A stretch of DNA of 37,995 nt from a virus (IMGVR_UViG_3300046012_000501:1-37995), one strand, 5' to 3'; numbered from the stretch's first letter, positions 1-7,734 are shown. Numbers and translations: made by a program. The notes: generated by a model not told the origin, from the letters alone.

Positions 1-3
1 TGG

Positions 4-99
4 GATGAAGTGATTAAACAATGCTTAGACGAGTGTCTTAAAGAATTCAAGGGCGAGCCAGAAGATATCAAACTCAAAGCGGTGATGGTACTGCGATGA
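4..99 (+). CDS. 3' end of the small gene that starts at 37777 (split by the contig ends)
   Basis: This is the last 31 codons plus stop of the 63-residue protein complete at 37777-37968; the two copies are identical through the terminal repeat. It should be counted once in the circular genome. Its stop overlaps the start of the next gene (ATGA at 96-99), which suggests translational coupling into the terminase operon. No function is recognised. Confidence 0.85.
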   Translation, partial: DEVIKQCLDECLKEFKGEPEDIKLKAVMVLR

Positions 100-125
100 A
101 ACTATGCACTGGCTGGGTAGATGTA
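4..125. repeat. Left copy of the 122-bp terminal redundancy
   Basis: Bases 4-125 are identical to 37873-37994, an offset of 37,869. The match stops at the extreme ends: bases 1-3 differ from 37870-37872, and base 126 (c) differs from 37995 (t). The simplest reading is a circular or circularly permuted genome whose assembly overlaps itself, as expected from headful packaging. The few mismatching terminal bases look like contig-end error. Confidence 0.92.
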
Positions 126-332
126 CACACTCGATTGCCAAAAGACGGGGAGGAAGTATGGGGATGTATGCTGAGCGATTCATATTCGTTACCAGCTACC
201 TATGTTCAGTTGACATGTAAATTTTATAGGACATGCGGGTGGTGTAGCTCCTTTGGAGTCGCCTATCGAAATGTCTATTACTGGATGCCAAAGCCTCAAG
301 ATCCTCCTCTTCCGAAAGATGAGAAACAATAA
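96..332 (+). CDS. Small DUF551-like protein
   Basis: This 78-residue protein begins with a Gly-Trp-Val-Asp-Val-His-(x2)-Leu-Pro pattern and closes its core with Tyr-Trp-Met-Pro. That is the layout of DUF551-type phage proteins (an N-terminal W-x-x-V-x-x-x-L-P and a C-terminal W-x-P). The biochemical role of that family is unknown. The start overlaps the upstream stop by four bases, and the stop is directly followed by the ATG of the small terminase gene, so the gene sits at the head of the packaging operon. Similar proteins appear at 4927-5151 and 37430-37645, and more loosely at 36987-37331. The family call is from recognised motifs only. Confidence 0.75.
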   Translation: MKLCTGWVDVHTRLPKDGEEVWGCMLSDSYSLPATYVQLTCKFYRTCGWCSSFGVAYRNVYYWMPKPQDPPLPKDEKQ

Positions 333-758
333 ATGGCGGTTGCTAAAGAAGTAAAAACGGCTGGACGTCCTAAAAAAGAAATCGACTGGAACCAGTTTGA
401 AGATTTGTGCGCTTTGCAATGCACGCAATCAGAAATCGCAAGCTTCTTGAAGATTCATCATGAGACTCTGATCATCCGAGCAAGAGAGAAGTACGAAGAG
501 GATTATCCGAGCATATATAAAAAGTATTCGGAAGGCGGGAAATGCTCCCTTAGACGCAATCAATTTGCAATGAGCCGCAAGAATGCAAGCATGGCTATTT
601 GGCTGGGCAAGCAATGGCTAGAGCAGAGAGAGCCTGAGACAAAAGTTAAAGACGATCTTCCTCCGAGAGAGATGATTTTACAGCTAGAAGACCAGAACAT
701 TCGACTCCAATACGAAATCGACAAATTGAAAAAGCTGATCCATGACCCTAAGCCCTAA
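333..758 (+). CDS. terS: Terminase small subunit (probable)
   Basis: This 141-residue protein directly precedes and overlaps the large terminase gene (17 bases), the standard place for the DNA-recognition subunit of the packaging motor. Residues about 10-60 start with a basic Gly-Arg-Pro-Lys-Lys segment and continue into a helix-turn-helix-like stretch (Cys-Thr-Gln-Ser-Glu-Ile-Ala-Ser-Phe-Leu). The C-terminal third, about residues 105-138, is heptad-like and probably an oligomerising coiled coil. Size, charge pattern and position fit small terminases, which vary too much for a firm family assignment by eye. It would bind the pac site and hand DNA to the large subunit. Confidence 0.8.
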   Translation: MAVAKEVKTAGRPKKEIDWNQFEDLCALQCTQSEIASFLKIHHETLIIRAREKYEEDYPSIYKKYSEGGKCSLRRNQFAMSRKNASMAIWLGKQWLEQREPETKVKDDLPPREMILQLEDQNIRLQYEIDKLKKLIHDPKP

Positions 759-2022
759 GCAAAATCTAAGCTACATGCAGGCCGACTCTCCATTCAATAT
801 TTGGGTTGGAGCTATCAGTTCTGGTAAGACTCACATAAGCGTCAAAGCATTGGTTAGGGATTTAAGAGAAGGCCCAATGGGTGATGTCTTAATCACAGGG
901 GTAAGCAGAACTACGATTCAGCATAACGTTTTAAGCCTTCTGTACAAAAACCTAGGCTTTCCTCTTCCATCCCCAAAGTGCATGCAAACGCGCTTGTACG
1001 GGAAAGATGTCTACTTCAAGGGAGTCCATGACCAAGGAGCAGTCAAAGACATTCAAGGGATGACGCTATCTCTTGCCTATTGTGATGAGATTGTGACTAT
1101 GCCTCAAAACGTTTGGAATATGCTAATCGGACGGCTTCGAATTCCTAAAGCTAAGCTTCTAGCCACTTGCAACCCTGAAGGTCCAGCTCATTGGTTTAAG
1201 AAAGAGATCATCGATCAAGCGCAAGAGAAAGAGGTGAAGTTTTGGACCTTCCTAATGGAAGACAATCCCTCTCTTACAGCTGATTACGTTGAGCGCATGA
1301 AGAAGATGTACACGGGCATGTGGTACAAACGATACATATTAGGAGAGTGGGCGGTAGCTCATGGTTTAATTTATGATGCATTTGATCAAGAAAATCTCTA
1401 CGAACATCCTCAAGACAATCCTAATTACTATGTCGTGGGTGTTGATTACGGCACTAGTAACGCCACTGCTGCCGTTCTATGCGGTGTACGTCCTAACCGT
1501 TGGCCTCAGATTACGGTTGAAAAGGAGTATTATTATGATTCGGTTAAACAGGGCCGACAAAAGACGGACGACGAACTCGCGAAAGACATAAAGGATTTTG
1601 TCTCTTACCACAACGTTTCCGCCATCTATGTAGACCCTTCCGCTGCCAGTCTTAAGCTAGAGCTGAGAAGAAGAAATCTCCCCGTACTAGATGCAAGAAA
1701 CGACGTCATTCCAGGGATCAAGATCGTATCTAAATTCATAGCAGGAAACAATCTAGTCATTCAGAAAGGGTGCCGTACTCTCATAGATGTATTGAACTCC
1801 TATTCATGGTGTCCAGATGCTGCAAACAGAGGGGAGGATAAGCCTCTTAAGAAGTTTGAGCATATGGCCGACGCTCTTAGGTATGCCATCTTTTCAGCCT
1901 TTCCTACTGGTGAGCTTCACAATCCCGATGAGCACCTTACCATCGATCAAATTCGAAGAAATGTTTACGGAAATCAAGACAGTTTGTTTGGAGATATGGC
2001 AGCAGCTGGTGGATATTATTAA
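742..2022 (+). CDS. terL: Terminase large subunit (packaging ATPase-nuclease)
   Basis: The 426-residue protein carries an N-terminal ATPase with a Walker A motif, GAISSGKT (residues 23-30), a Walker B with Cys-Asp-Glu (114-116) and a coupling-type Ala-Thr-Cys-Asn-Pro (141-145). The C-terminal RNase H-like nuclease shows conserved acidic positions in Gly-Val-Asp-Tyr-Gly (D235), Tyr-Val-Asp-Pro (D298) and His-Met-Ala-Asp-Ala-Leu-Arg-Tyr (D377). It would pump DNA into the prohead through the portal and cut the concatemer. Length and domain order are normal for headful-packaging terminases. It overlaps the small subunit gene and lies 14 bases before the portal gene, so the three are likely one operon. 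Confidence 0.95.
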   Translation: MTLSPKQNLSYMQADSPFNIWVGAISSGKTHISVKALVRDLREGPMGDVLITGVSRTTIQHNVLSLLYKNLGFPLPSPKCMQTRLYGKDVYFKGVHDQGAVKDIQGMTLSLAYCDEIVTMPQNVWNMLIGRLRIPKAKLLATCNPEGPAHWFKKEIIDQAQEKEVKFWTFLMEDNPSLTADYVERMKKMYTGMWYKRYILGEWAVAHGLIYDAFDQENLYEHPQDNPNYYVVGVDYGTSNATAAVLCGVRPNRWPQITVEKEYYYDSVKQGRQKTDDELAKDIKDFVSYHNVSAIYVDPSAASLKLELRRRNLPVLDARNDVIPGIKIVSKFIAGNNLVIQKGCRTLIDVLNSYSWCPDAANRGEDKPLKKFEHMADALRYAIFSAFPTGELHNPDEHLTIDQIRRNVYGNQDSLFGDMAAAGGYY

Positions 2023-2036
2023 ATAAGGAATTCCTA

Positions 2037-4073
2037 ATGGGATCATACGAAAACGCAGCTGGCGGATATAGCTTAGGCGAAGGCTACATCGACGGAAACG
2101 AATCAGACGCTAAGAACATGCGCCAGATGATGGATCACTACTATCAAAGCTCCTATCCTGCAAATGCAGCCTATTGGCAACAAGGAAGCATCGACAAACG
2201 ATTCAAGGTAGGCGATCAAACTCTCTGGTCCATGATCTATGGAGATAATAACTACTATCAGTCACGTAGATTCTTCTTCAACCTCATACGCCGTCACGAA
2301 AACATGATTTGCGGATTCCAGCGGAAGAACAGAAAATCTACTATTACAATACCTAATCAAGACAACGATGGGCTCGCTGATGAATATAACGCAGTCCTAA
2401 AATGGAGTGAAGACAGAGATGGATTCCAAGAATATCTTAGCCAAGCTTTTGAAGGAAGTTGTGATACTGGCATGTCCCTTCTTCATTTGTATCCTGATTA
2501 CACTCTCGATCCTATCAGCGGCGATTTATTTACTGATAATGTATCTTACAACAACTTCCTCATAGATCCTTACTTCCGCAAGCAAGACCTAACCGATTGC
2601 TCATTCATTTGGCGTAGACGGTGGGTAAATCAAGAGGCTGCTAAATCTCTTCTTCCTGGCCATGCTAAGGAAATCGCTAAGATGAGGCCTTCTGGGCTTA
2701 AAGATGGGCGTTTCCCCCTTCAAGCTGAGCTTCTTAATATGGCGACAAATCAGCTCTTCTCTTACGACGAATTTCATTATCGCTCCTCACGTGAAGCCGT
2801 AATCGTCTTAGATCCCAAATCAGGAGAGGCCGTCGAATGGGAAGATGATGAGGAAGAAGAAGATGACATGATGGAGCGCACGCTCGCTCAACAACCTTGG
2901 CTTGTGATAAAGAAAGTACAGGTGCCCACAGTAAAGCTATGCATCTGCCTTGGAGGCCGTCCCCTCTATCATGGGAAGAACCTTCTAGGAATCGACGCAT
3001 ACCCATTCGTGCCATCACTTTGTTATCATGAGCCAGACATTCAATCTTACGCATGGAGAGTGCAGGGGATCGTCCGCAATCTTCGGGATGCTCAATACCT
3101 CTACAATATGAGGAAAGTTATTGAGATGGACATTCTCCAATCTCAAATAAATTCAGGATGGATATATCCAGTCGATGCAGTCGTAGACCCCAAAGCATTC
3201 AGACAATCTGGCCAAGGCTTCTTAATCCCTCTTAAATCTGGCCATGCTGCAAATGAAATCCAACGCATAGAGCCTGCGGCTTTGCCTCAATCTATTATGG
3301 AACTCTCAAGGGGATTAAGCGAAGACATAACCAAAATATCGGGCGTAAATGAAGAGCTTTTGGGCGCGGCGACTGATGACAAGTCTGGAATTCTCTCGAT
3401 GTTACGTCAGGGTGCAGGACTTACGACACTACAGACAATTTTTGATAAACTGGACTATACCCAACGACTCTACGGTAAGATCAGACTTCAAGCAATTCGT
3501 AAGAACTTCAGCAAAGGTAAGATCGCAAGCATCCTTGGTCATGCACCTAATGAGCGATTCTTTACCACTCATTCTCTCAAGTACGCTGTTACGGTCGAAG
3601 AGGCAAATTATTCAGCATCGCAGAGACAAATGGAGCTTCAGCAGCTTCTACACTTCAAAGAGATAGGAATGACTGTAGCTGATAAGACGATCTGGAGAGC
3701 TGCCTTCCTCACAAACAAGAAACAAGCGGAAGAGGACGCAGCCGAACAATCGCAACAGCAATCACAACAGCAACAAGCGCAAATGGAGCAGCAAGAGAAG
3801 TCCGATAACGCAAAAATAATGGCTCTCTACGCTAAATCTCGCACAGACCTTGCCAAAGAACAAGAGATCATGGCCTCTACTCAAGAGAAGATTGCGAATA
3901 TTTCGGATATCAAAGCCGATACTGAGCGCAGGAAGATGGAATCAGACCTCGGCCTTGTCAAAATGATGATCGAGCTAGAGACAATGGACTTAGAGCAGAT
4001 CAGAAGCTCACTAGACATAGCACAGGCTATCAAGCTAGCAAACCAACCTCAACCGCAATTAGTAAATCAATAG
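2037..4073 (+). CDS. Portal protein, P22-type
   Basis: The 678-residue product has the size and position of a P22-like portal. The dodecameric ring at one capsid vertex conducts DNA during packaging and ejection and nucleates assembly. The middle holds segments typical of the family, including an Ile-Ser-Gly-Val-Asn-Glu-Glu-Leu-Leu-Gly region around residue 440 followed by a long helical stem. The last 130 residues are Gln/Glu/Lys rich with a polyglutamine-like patch and probably form the C-terminal barrel or coiled coil seen in long P22-type portals. An acidic run (about 270-280) is also present. The start is supported by an AAGGAA ribosome binding site. Confidence 0.9.
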   Translation: MGSYENAAGGYSLGEGYIDGNESDAKNMRQMMDHYYQSSYPANAAYWQQGSIDKRFKVGDQTLWSMIYGDNNYYQSRRFFFNLIRRHENMICGFQRKNRKSTITIPNQDNDGLADEYNAVLKWSEDRDGFQEYLSQAFEGSCDTGMSLLHLYPDYTLDPISGDLFTDNVSYNNFLIDPYFRKQDLTDCSFIWRRRWVNQEAAKSLLPGHAKEIAKMRPSGLKDGRFPLQAELLNMATNQLFSYDEFHYRSSREAVIVLDPKSGEAVEWEDDEEEEDDMMERTLAQQPWLVIKKVQVPTVKLCICLGGRPLYHGKNLLGIDAYPFVPSLCYHEPDIQSYAWRVQGIVRNLRDAQYLYNMRKVIEMDILQSQINSGWIYPVDAVVDPKAFRQSGQGFLIPLKSGHAANEIQRIEPAALPQSIMELSRGLSEDITKISGVNEELLGAATDDKSGILSMLRQGAGLTTLQTIFDKLDYTQRLYGKIRLQAIRKNFSKGKIASILGHAPNERFFTTHSLKYAVTVEEANYSASQRQMELQQLLHFKEIGMTVADKTIWRAAFLTNKKQAEEDAAEQSQQQSQQQQAQMEQQEKSDNAKIMALYAKSRTDLAKEQEIMASTQEKIANISDIKADTERRKMESDLGLVKMMIELETMDLEQIRSSLDIAQAIKLANQPQPQLVNQ

Positions 4074-4080
4074 GCATTAT

Positions 4081-4437
4081 ATGGAAAAGTCATTTCAAGA
4101 AAGAGAAAAAGGAAGGCAGGAAGCTCTTCGCGCTTTTGGAAAAGCTCACACCAATGCAAAAACGAAAAGACATGCTAAAGAAAAAATCCCTAAGTTAGCA
4201 GGTGTTGCTAAACACTCCCTCAAGGAAATGGTGCGTGAGGGGCAAAAAAAGAGACATCAAAAAACAATAAAGAATTATGAAGCTGAATATGCTGAAGGCG
4301 TCACCCAAAAAGAAAGACATAAGTTAGTTAAGAAACATGCAGTAGATGAGCGAAAGCAAAAGGAAAAAAAAGCGTCGCTTCAAGAAAAAACACATGCAAC
4401 TGCCGAAAAAGTTATTCATAAAAACAAAAAAAAATAA
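4081..4437 (+). CDS. Lysine-rich basic protein of unknown function
   Basis: This 118-residue protein is extremely basic, with Lys, Arg and His over most of its length, almost no hydrophobic core and strongly predicted helix, ending in a poly-lysine tail. It begins eight bases after the portal gene. Composition suggests a nucleic-acid-binding or disordered structural protein, perhaps packaged with DNA, but no family is recognised. The A-rich base composition follows from the lysine content and need not mean foreign origin. Confidence 0.75.
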   Translation: MEKSFQEREKGRQEALRAFGKAHTNAKTKRHAKEKIPKLAGVAKHSLKEMVREGQKKRHQKTIKNYEAEYAEGVTQKERHKLVKKHAVDERKQKEKKASLQEKTHATAEKVIHKNKKK

Positions 4438-4465
4438 ACAAGCCTAAATCCTTAAGGAGGCACAT

Positions 4466-4669
4466 ATGGCAAAAGGAAAAAATATCCCACTGATGAAAGG
4501 AATGTCTAATCATCAATCAAAAATGGGTTCAGACCATTGGGAAAAATCGCAATCAGAAATGGGGGGCGAATGTGATCTTAGATACACAGATAAGCCAAAC
4601 CCAGAAGCTTTGAAAGAGTCGCAAGATAAGCTTGCCTCTTATGTAAAGCAAAACCAAATGAAGTATTAA
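4466..4669 (+). CDS. Small hypothetical protein
   Basis: A 67-residue hydrophilic protein with a strong AAGGAGG ribosome binding site upstream of its ATG. It is rich in Lys, Gln, Ser and Met and starts Met-Ala-Lys-Gly-Lys. No domain is recognised. It is followed at once by a clear intrinsic terminator (4677-4742), so it is probably the last gene of the first packaging transcript. Confidence 0.8.
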   Translation: MAKGKNIPLMKGMSNHQSKMGSDHWEKSQSEMGGECDLRYTDKPNPEALKESQDKLASYVKQNQMKY

Positions 4670-4676
4670 TTATAGT

Positions 4677-4742
4677 GCTCCAGTGTTTTGAGCTTATGTA
4701 GTGATTTACTGAGGCGAAAACTCAAGGCTCTGGAGCTTTTTT
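4677..4742 (+). terminator. Intrinsic terminator after the packaging genes
   Basis: GCTCCAG (4677-4683) pairs with CTGGAGC (4730-4736), an inner TTGAG/CTCAA pairing extends the stem, and a run of six T follows (4737-4742). The long loop is unusual, but the T run right after the stem fits rho-independent termination on the + strand. Confidence 0.75.
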
Positions 4743-4756
4743 AACAAGAGGATGCC

Positions 4757-4927
4757 ATGAAAAAGAAAGAGAAAAGCCCACCACCTAAAACCCAGCATTG
4801 GGAAATCCGATACAACACCAATGAACCATCTGAGAATATGAAAGCCACTGAGGGATCAGACTTTGCCCCTAAGCGTTCAAGCGAACGTAAGACAGTCTAT
4901 GTAAAAGTTAACAAAGAAGACCATTAA
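4757..4927 (+). CDS. Small hypothetical protein
   Basis: A 56-residue protein preceded by AAGAGGA about six bases before the ATG. It starts Met-Lys-Lys-Lys-Glu-Lys and is hydrophilic throughout, ending Lys-Val-Asn-Lys-Glu-Asp-His. Its stop overlaps the next start (TAATG at 4925-4929), so the two are likely translated together. No family is recognised. Confidence 0.7.
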   Translation: MKKKEKSPPPKTQHWEIRYNTNEPSENMKATEGSDFAPKRSSERKTVYVKVNKEDH

Positions 4928-5151
4928 TGATCGACTGGAAGACTGTGCAAACAAGGAATGATATGCCTTTTGATAGGCAATTTTTGGCTTTGTGGAAAGG
5001 GACTCCATGCATTGCTCAATATGATAAAGCTGAGAATTATTTTTGGATTTCTTTTTTTCCGGCAGAGATGGCTGGATTAATGAAGGTTGCTCACGAAAGA
5101 GAAAAGAAATTCACGCATTGGGCTGAAATAACTTATCCTGAGGATTATTAA
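4927..5151 (+). CDS. Small DUF551-like protein
   Basis: This 74-residue protein starts Met-Ile-Asp-Trp-Lys-Thr-Val-Gln-Thr-Arg and carries a late Thr-His-Trp-Ala-Glu-Ile, a loose match to the N-terminal W-x-x-V and C-terminal H-W spacing of DUF551 proteins. Its start overlaps the previous stop and its stop overlaps the next start (TAATG at 5149-5153), making a coupled three-gene string. Function is unknown. Confidence 0.7.
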   Translation: MIDWKTVQTRNDMPFDRQFLALWKGTPCIAQYDKAENYFWISFFPAEMAGLMKVAHEREKKFTHWAEITYPEDY

Positions 5152-5753
5152 TGACGCGCGAATCTGTAGGAGCATTGGCCTATAACGCCATACGTGATTC
5201 CATTCGTTACGATCCCCTAGAAATTGGGCATGCCGTTACCGATGATATGGGCGTCCATATTCAGGAATGCATCCGAATCTATAACAAGAAGATCGATGAA
5301 GATGAATATTGCGTATGCTACGTATGGGCAGATGATCCCTTAATCAAGGGCGTCAGAAGGCGTAAATTCTTTGGATGGCCCTATCTTCCCTCTCCTCGGC
5401 CAGACCAAGGAGTTTTTCTATATAACAAGCGCAAAGATAGTCTTGAGAAAAGGCTTTGGATACTTCCGCAAGCTCAAGTCATGGAAGGACTCTATTTGGC
5501 TCAATCTGTGCCAGCAGAGCTTGTACAAATGAAGCAATGGAGTATGGCGTTTTACGATGGGTGCTTTTGGCAGTTCATTCGGAAACAGCATGACATCAAA
5601 ATGCTGAGTGAAACCGAGTATCTAAATGCTAACCGTGAAAAACTCATCAAGGCGGGCTGTAAGCAGATCGATTCTACCTTTGCCGACCCCTTCGATTTCT
5701 CCAAGATCACGGCTAATCAAATCATAAACACGGACCAACCCCTCCTTAAGTAA
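5151..5753 (+). CDS. Hypothetical protein in the head-gene region
   Basis: A 200-residue globular protein with many aromatic residues and no signal peptide or membrane span. It lies between portal and scaffold, where accessory head or DNA-stabilising proteins occur, but nothing more specific can be said. The last 44 codons (from 5622) are overlapped on the opposite strand by the alpha-CTD-like gene. The C terminus reads like ordinary protein sequence, so I keep the full length and regard the overlap as real tail-to-tail sharing. Confidence 0.75.
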   Translation: MTRESVGALAYNAIRDSIRYDPLEIGHAVTDDMGVHIQECIRIYNKKIDEDEYCVCYVWADDPLIKGVRRRKFFGWPYLPSPRPDQGVFLYNKRKDSLEKRLWILPQAQVMEGLYLAQSVPAELVQMKQWSMAFYDGCFWQFIRKQHDIKMLSETEYLNANREKLIKAGCKQIDSTFADPFDFSKITANQIINTDQPLLK

Positions 5754-5918
5754 TGCTTTTTCTAGGACTTTCGGAAGACATAGCACTTGGATGGGCAAAT
5801 TCGCTCCCATGTAGGCCAATGTCTTGCGGTAATGCGCCATGTCTTTTTTTAGATCGACCTTTGGCGGAGCTTCCACATCGGGATTAATAAACTCATTTAA
5901 ATTTTCAACATCACTCAT
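5622..5918 (-). CDS. Helix-hairpin-helix protein resembling the RNA polymerase alpha C-terminal domain
   Basis: The 98-residue reverse-strand protein has a hydrophilic N-terminal half and, at residues 49-94, a pattern like the alpha-CTD helix-hairpin-helix fold: Leu-Pro-x3-Leu, Lys-Glu-Gly-Leu, Val-Tyr-Asp-Leu-Ile, then Ile-Glu-Gly-Val-Gly-Lys-Gly-Arg-Ile and a final Leu-x2-Arg-Leu. In RNA polymerase this domain binds UP elements and activators; a phage copy could bind DNA or compete for regulators (inference). It lies against the direction of the head operon, overlaps the gene at 5151-5753 by 132 bases, and starts 11 bases from the scaffold start with a shared palindromic ribosome binding site. 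A generic HhH DNA-binding role is the main alternative. Confidence 0.65.
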   Translation of the reverse strand: MSDVENLNEFINPDVEAPPKVDLKKDMAHYRKTLAYMGANLPIQVLCLPKVLEKALLKEGLVRVYDLISRDLGEIEGVGKGRIDLLTARLDEFFTVSI

Positions 5919-5927
5919 AGGTACCTA
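5918..5927. promoter_or_regulatory. Palindromic ribosome binding site shared by divergent genes
   Basis: TAGGTACCTA is a perfect 10-bp palindrome between the starts of the reverse gene (ATG at 5918-5916) and the scaffold gene (ATG at 5930). Read either way it gives an AGGT Shine-Dalgarno-like core, eight bases from the forward ATG and about five from the reverse ATG. Confidence 0.55.
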
Positions 5928-5929
5928 AA

Positions 5930-6646
5930 ATGGAAACAGAAGAAAAAAAACTCGAATTAGATAATACACAACCTGAAGTTAAAGAAACACCTACTAATAC
6001 TGAGCCAGAAACACAAGAGCAAATCAACTGGAAAAAGTTTAGAGAAGCCCGTGAAATAGATCGCAAACAAAAGATCGATGCCGAGAGAAGAGCATCTGAA
6101 AAAGAGGCTGAAGCGCAAGCTCTAAAAGCTGCAATGGAAGCACTCCTTAACAAGTCTTCTACCAATTCGTCAGATAATGGTAGGAGAATGGTAGATGAAG
6201 ATGACATATCAGATGATGAAAGAATACGCAGGCAGGTAGAGACTATCATTGCCGACAGAGATCGCAAGCAAGAAGAATTCAGACGGCAAAAAGAGATTGA
6301 AGAGACTCCTATTACCATTAAAAACGCCATGCCGGACTTTCATGAGGTTTGCAGTCCTGAGAACGTCGACTATCTCGAATATCATTATCCATCGATTGCC
6401 AAATCATTTAGGCATATGCCCGAAGGATTTGAAAAATGGCAGACAGTCTATGAGTCAGTGAAGAAGCTTGTCCCAAATCTTAATTCTAAGAAAGAGCAGG
6501 CGAAAGCTGAGAGGAACTTCAATAAACCTCAAGCCATGAGCGTAGCTGGAAAGACTCAAGTCGGCGATACAGCCCCTCAATCTCTCGATGATAAGCGCAA
6601 GACAGACAATTGGCTCCGCATGCAGAAGGTGATGAGAGGTGCATGA
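5930..6646 (+). CDS. Probable capsid scaffolding protein
   Basis: The 238-residue protein is almost entirely charged and predicted helical: a Glu/Lys/Thr-rich N terminus, then a long Arg/Glu/Ala/Gln segment (about 25-140) suited to coiled coil, and a basic C-terminal part. It lies between portal and major capsid, as scaffolds do in P22-like phages, where the scaffold guides shell assembly and then leaves. No sequence motif proves the role, because scaffolds are recognised mainly by composition and place. The end overlaps the next gene by eight bases. Confidence 0.75.
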   Translation: METEEKKLELDNTQPEVKETPTNTEPETQEQINWKKFREAREIDRKQKIDAERRASEKEAEAQALKAAMEALLNKSSTNSSDNGRRMVDEDDISDDERIRRQVETIIADRDRKQEEFRRQKEIEETPITIKNAMPDFHEVCSPENVDYLEYHYPSIAKSFRHMPEGFEKWQTVYESVKKLVPNLNSKKEQAKAERNFNKPQAMSVAGKTQVGDTAPQSLDDKRKTDNWLRMQKVMRGA

Positions 6647-6836
6647 GTTTGCCTTTTGCAAGTCAACTGTGGGTAATAAATTCTTTGATAGCCTCACCTA
6701 CGATCAGAGAGTTTTGCTAAAAGATCGGTATGTAAGGGCTATCCAAGGTCCAAAAAGAATGAGTTTACTTAAAAGATTAAAGGAGATGTTTTTTGAAAGA
6801 AAAACCAGCAAAGAAGTTGAAGGCAGCCAAGCCTAA
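6639..6836 (+). CDS. Small hypothetical protein with GTG start
   Basis: A 65-residue protein starting at GTG inside the last codons of the scaffold gene. It contains Leu-Thr-Tyr-Asp-Gln-Arg-Val-Leu and a basic amphipathic C-terminal half. An ATG at 6643 in another frame opens only a 25-codon frame, so the GTG frame is preferred. It overlaps the start of the zinc-finger gene by 44 bases. No family is recognised. Confidence 0.6.
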   Translation: MHEFAFCKSTVGNKFFDSLTYDQRVLLKDRYVRAIQGPKRMSLLKRLKEMFFERKTSKEVEGSQA

Positions 6837-7281
6837 GACGGAATTAAATCTACGTTACGTTGCAGAAAAAAGCCCTAAAATCCGCACGCGGGAAGATTTT
6901 TGCTGTCCTAGGTGTGATAAAACGTTCTTGCAGGTCAAACACTACCAGATATTTTGTTCAGATGCGTGTGAGAACTATTTTGATAATCTAACGCTATGTA
7001 TTGCAGATCAATTTTATAATTCAAAATGCATCCAATGCAACGGGGATGTTAGACGTACAGCAGGTCAACACCGTCTTTGTGAAGCCTGCAGGCGCACAAA
7101 TCGAAAGAAATATGAAATAGAATATTATGAGAAAAAGAAAGCGGACAGCCTGATAAATCCTAAGGTTAGAAAAAAAGGGCCCCCCTTATCCGAATTAAAT
7201 CGAAGAGCGGAATACAAAAGAGTGTTTGACGATGCAGGATGGAGACATTACCTAAAGGGTCGGATGTGGGATAAGATTTAA
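6793..7281 (+). CDS. Double zinc-ribbon protein
   Basis: The 162-residue protein starts at TTG with AGGAGA about eight bases upstream. It carries two cysteine modules: Cys38-x2-Cys41 with Cys55-x3-Cys59, and Cys79-x2-Cys82 with Cys96-x2-Cys99, each able to bind one zinc. The flanks are rich in Lys and Arg, and a basic helix follows the second module. This suggests nucleic-acid binding, for example in late transcription control or as a small endonuclease-associated protein, but no catalytic residues are visible. It is the last forward gene before the terminator at 7366. Confidence 0.75.
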   Translation: MKEKPAKKLKAAKPKTELNLRYVAEKSPKIRTREDFCCPRCDKTFLQVKHYQIFCSDACENYFDNLTLCIADQFYNSKCIQCNGDVRRTAGQHRLCEACRRTNRKKYEIEYYEKKKADSLINPKVRKKGPPLSELNRRAEYKRVFDDAGWRHYLKGRMWDKI

Positions 7282-7300
7282 ATGTAAAGCCGCTTTACAT
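7282..7300. repeat. Palindrome ATGTAAAGC-C-GCTTTACAT
   Basis: Two perfect 9-bp arms with a one-base centre lie right after the zinc-finger gene. The core GTAAAGC-(N)-GCTTTAC recurs at 7405-7419 and 10231-10244 (perfect) and at 17791-17805 (one mismatch). It could be an operator, or a hairpin acting in the mRNA. Confidence 0.6.
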
Positions 7301-7365
7301 CCTATATGGCAGAAGTTATGATGAGAGTTATATAAGAGCGGGGATGCAAATCCGCAACTTCAAAG

Positions 7366-7402
7366 CCGAAAGAGCGGTCAACTCTTTCGGTTTTCATTTT
7401 TA
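7366..7402 (+). terminator. Intrinsic terminator before the capsid gene
   Basis: CCGAAAGAG (7366-7374) pairs perfectly with CTCTTTCGG (7382-7390) over a seven-base loop and is followed by a T-rich tail (TTTTCATTTTTA). It ends the forward packaging/scaffold transcript; the capsid gene has its own promoter downstream. Confidence 0.85.
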
Positions 7403-7404
7403 TT

Positions 7405-7419
7405 GTAAAGCAGCTTTAC
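7405..7419. repeat. Second palindrome GTAAAGC-A-GCTTTAC
   Basis: A perfect 7-bp inverted repeat with a one-base centre, 104 bases beyond the copy at 7282-7300, on the other side of the terminator hairpin and just before the stop of the reverse gene at 7416. Confidence 0.55.
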
Positions 7420-7655
7420 TTCTGGTTCAGTTTTTCCAAAATCAAATGATAGAGCCGATTGTTTTCTTCATATAGGTGATCGATGCGAGCTTCACTTCTA
7501 TGATGATCACTCTTTAATTCTGTCCTGAATTCCTTAATATCGCTCTTCAGATCGGATAAATCCTTTTGAATATCTCTCAAAAGAAATTTCATCATTCCCC
7601 ACATCAACGCTCCCAAAAAACCCAATGTCACTAAAATTTCTATGTATTGACTCAT
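7416..7655 (-). CDS. Small membrane protein with coiled coil
   Basis: A 79-residue protein from the ATG at 7655, chosen because GAGG lies about six bases upstream; an in-frame ATG at 7691 has no ribosome binding site. The N terminus holds one hydrophobic span (about residues 5-25) and the rest is a charged heptad-like coiled coil. One membrane helix followed by a coiled coil occurs in lysis accessory proteins and in small exclusion proteins; neither role can be proven. It is transcribed against the head genes, and its promoter region is shared with the capsid leader. Confidence 0.7.
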   Translation of the reverse strand: MSQYIEILVTLGFLGALMWGMMKFLLRDIQKDLSDLKSDIKEFRTELKSDHHRSEARIDHLYEENNRLYHLILEKLNQK

Positions 7656-7734
7656 AATTTCCTCACTATCCATCTTTAATAACAGATTCATTCATTTATA
7701 TCATTAAAATTATATAAACTCTTCATTCTCTCTA

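Noticed and set aside
2734-3054. Reverse frame opposite the portal gene
   Set aside because: It is rich in Arg, His and Leu with no ribosome site. It lies wholly inside a well-supported gene.
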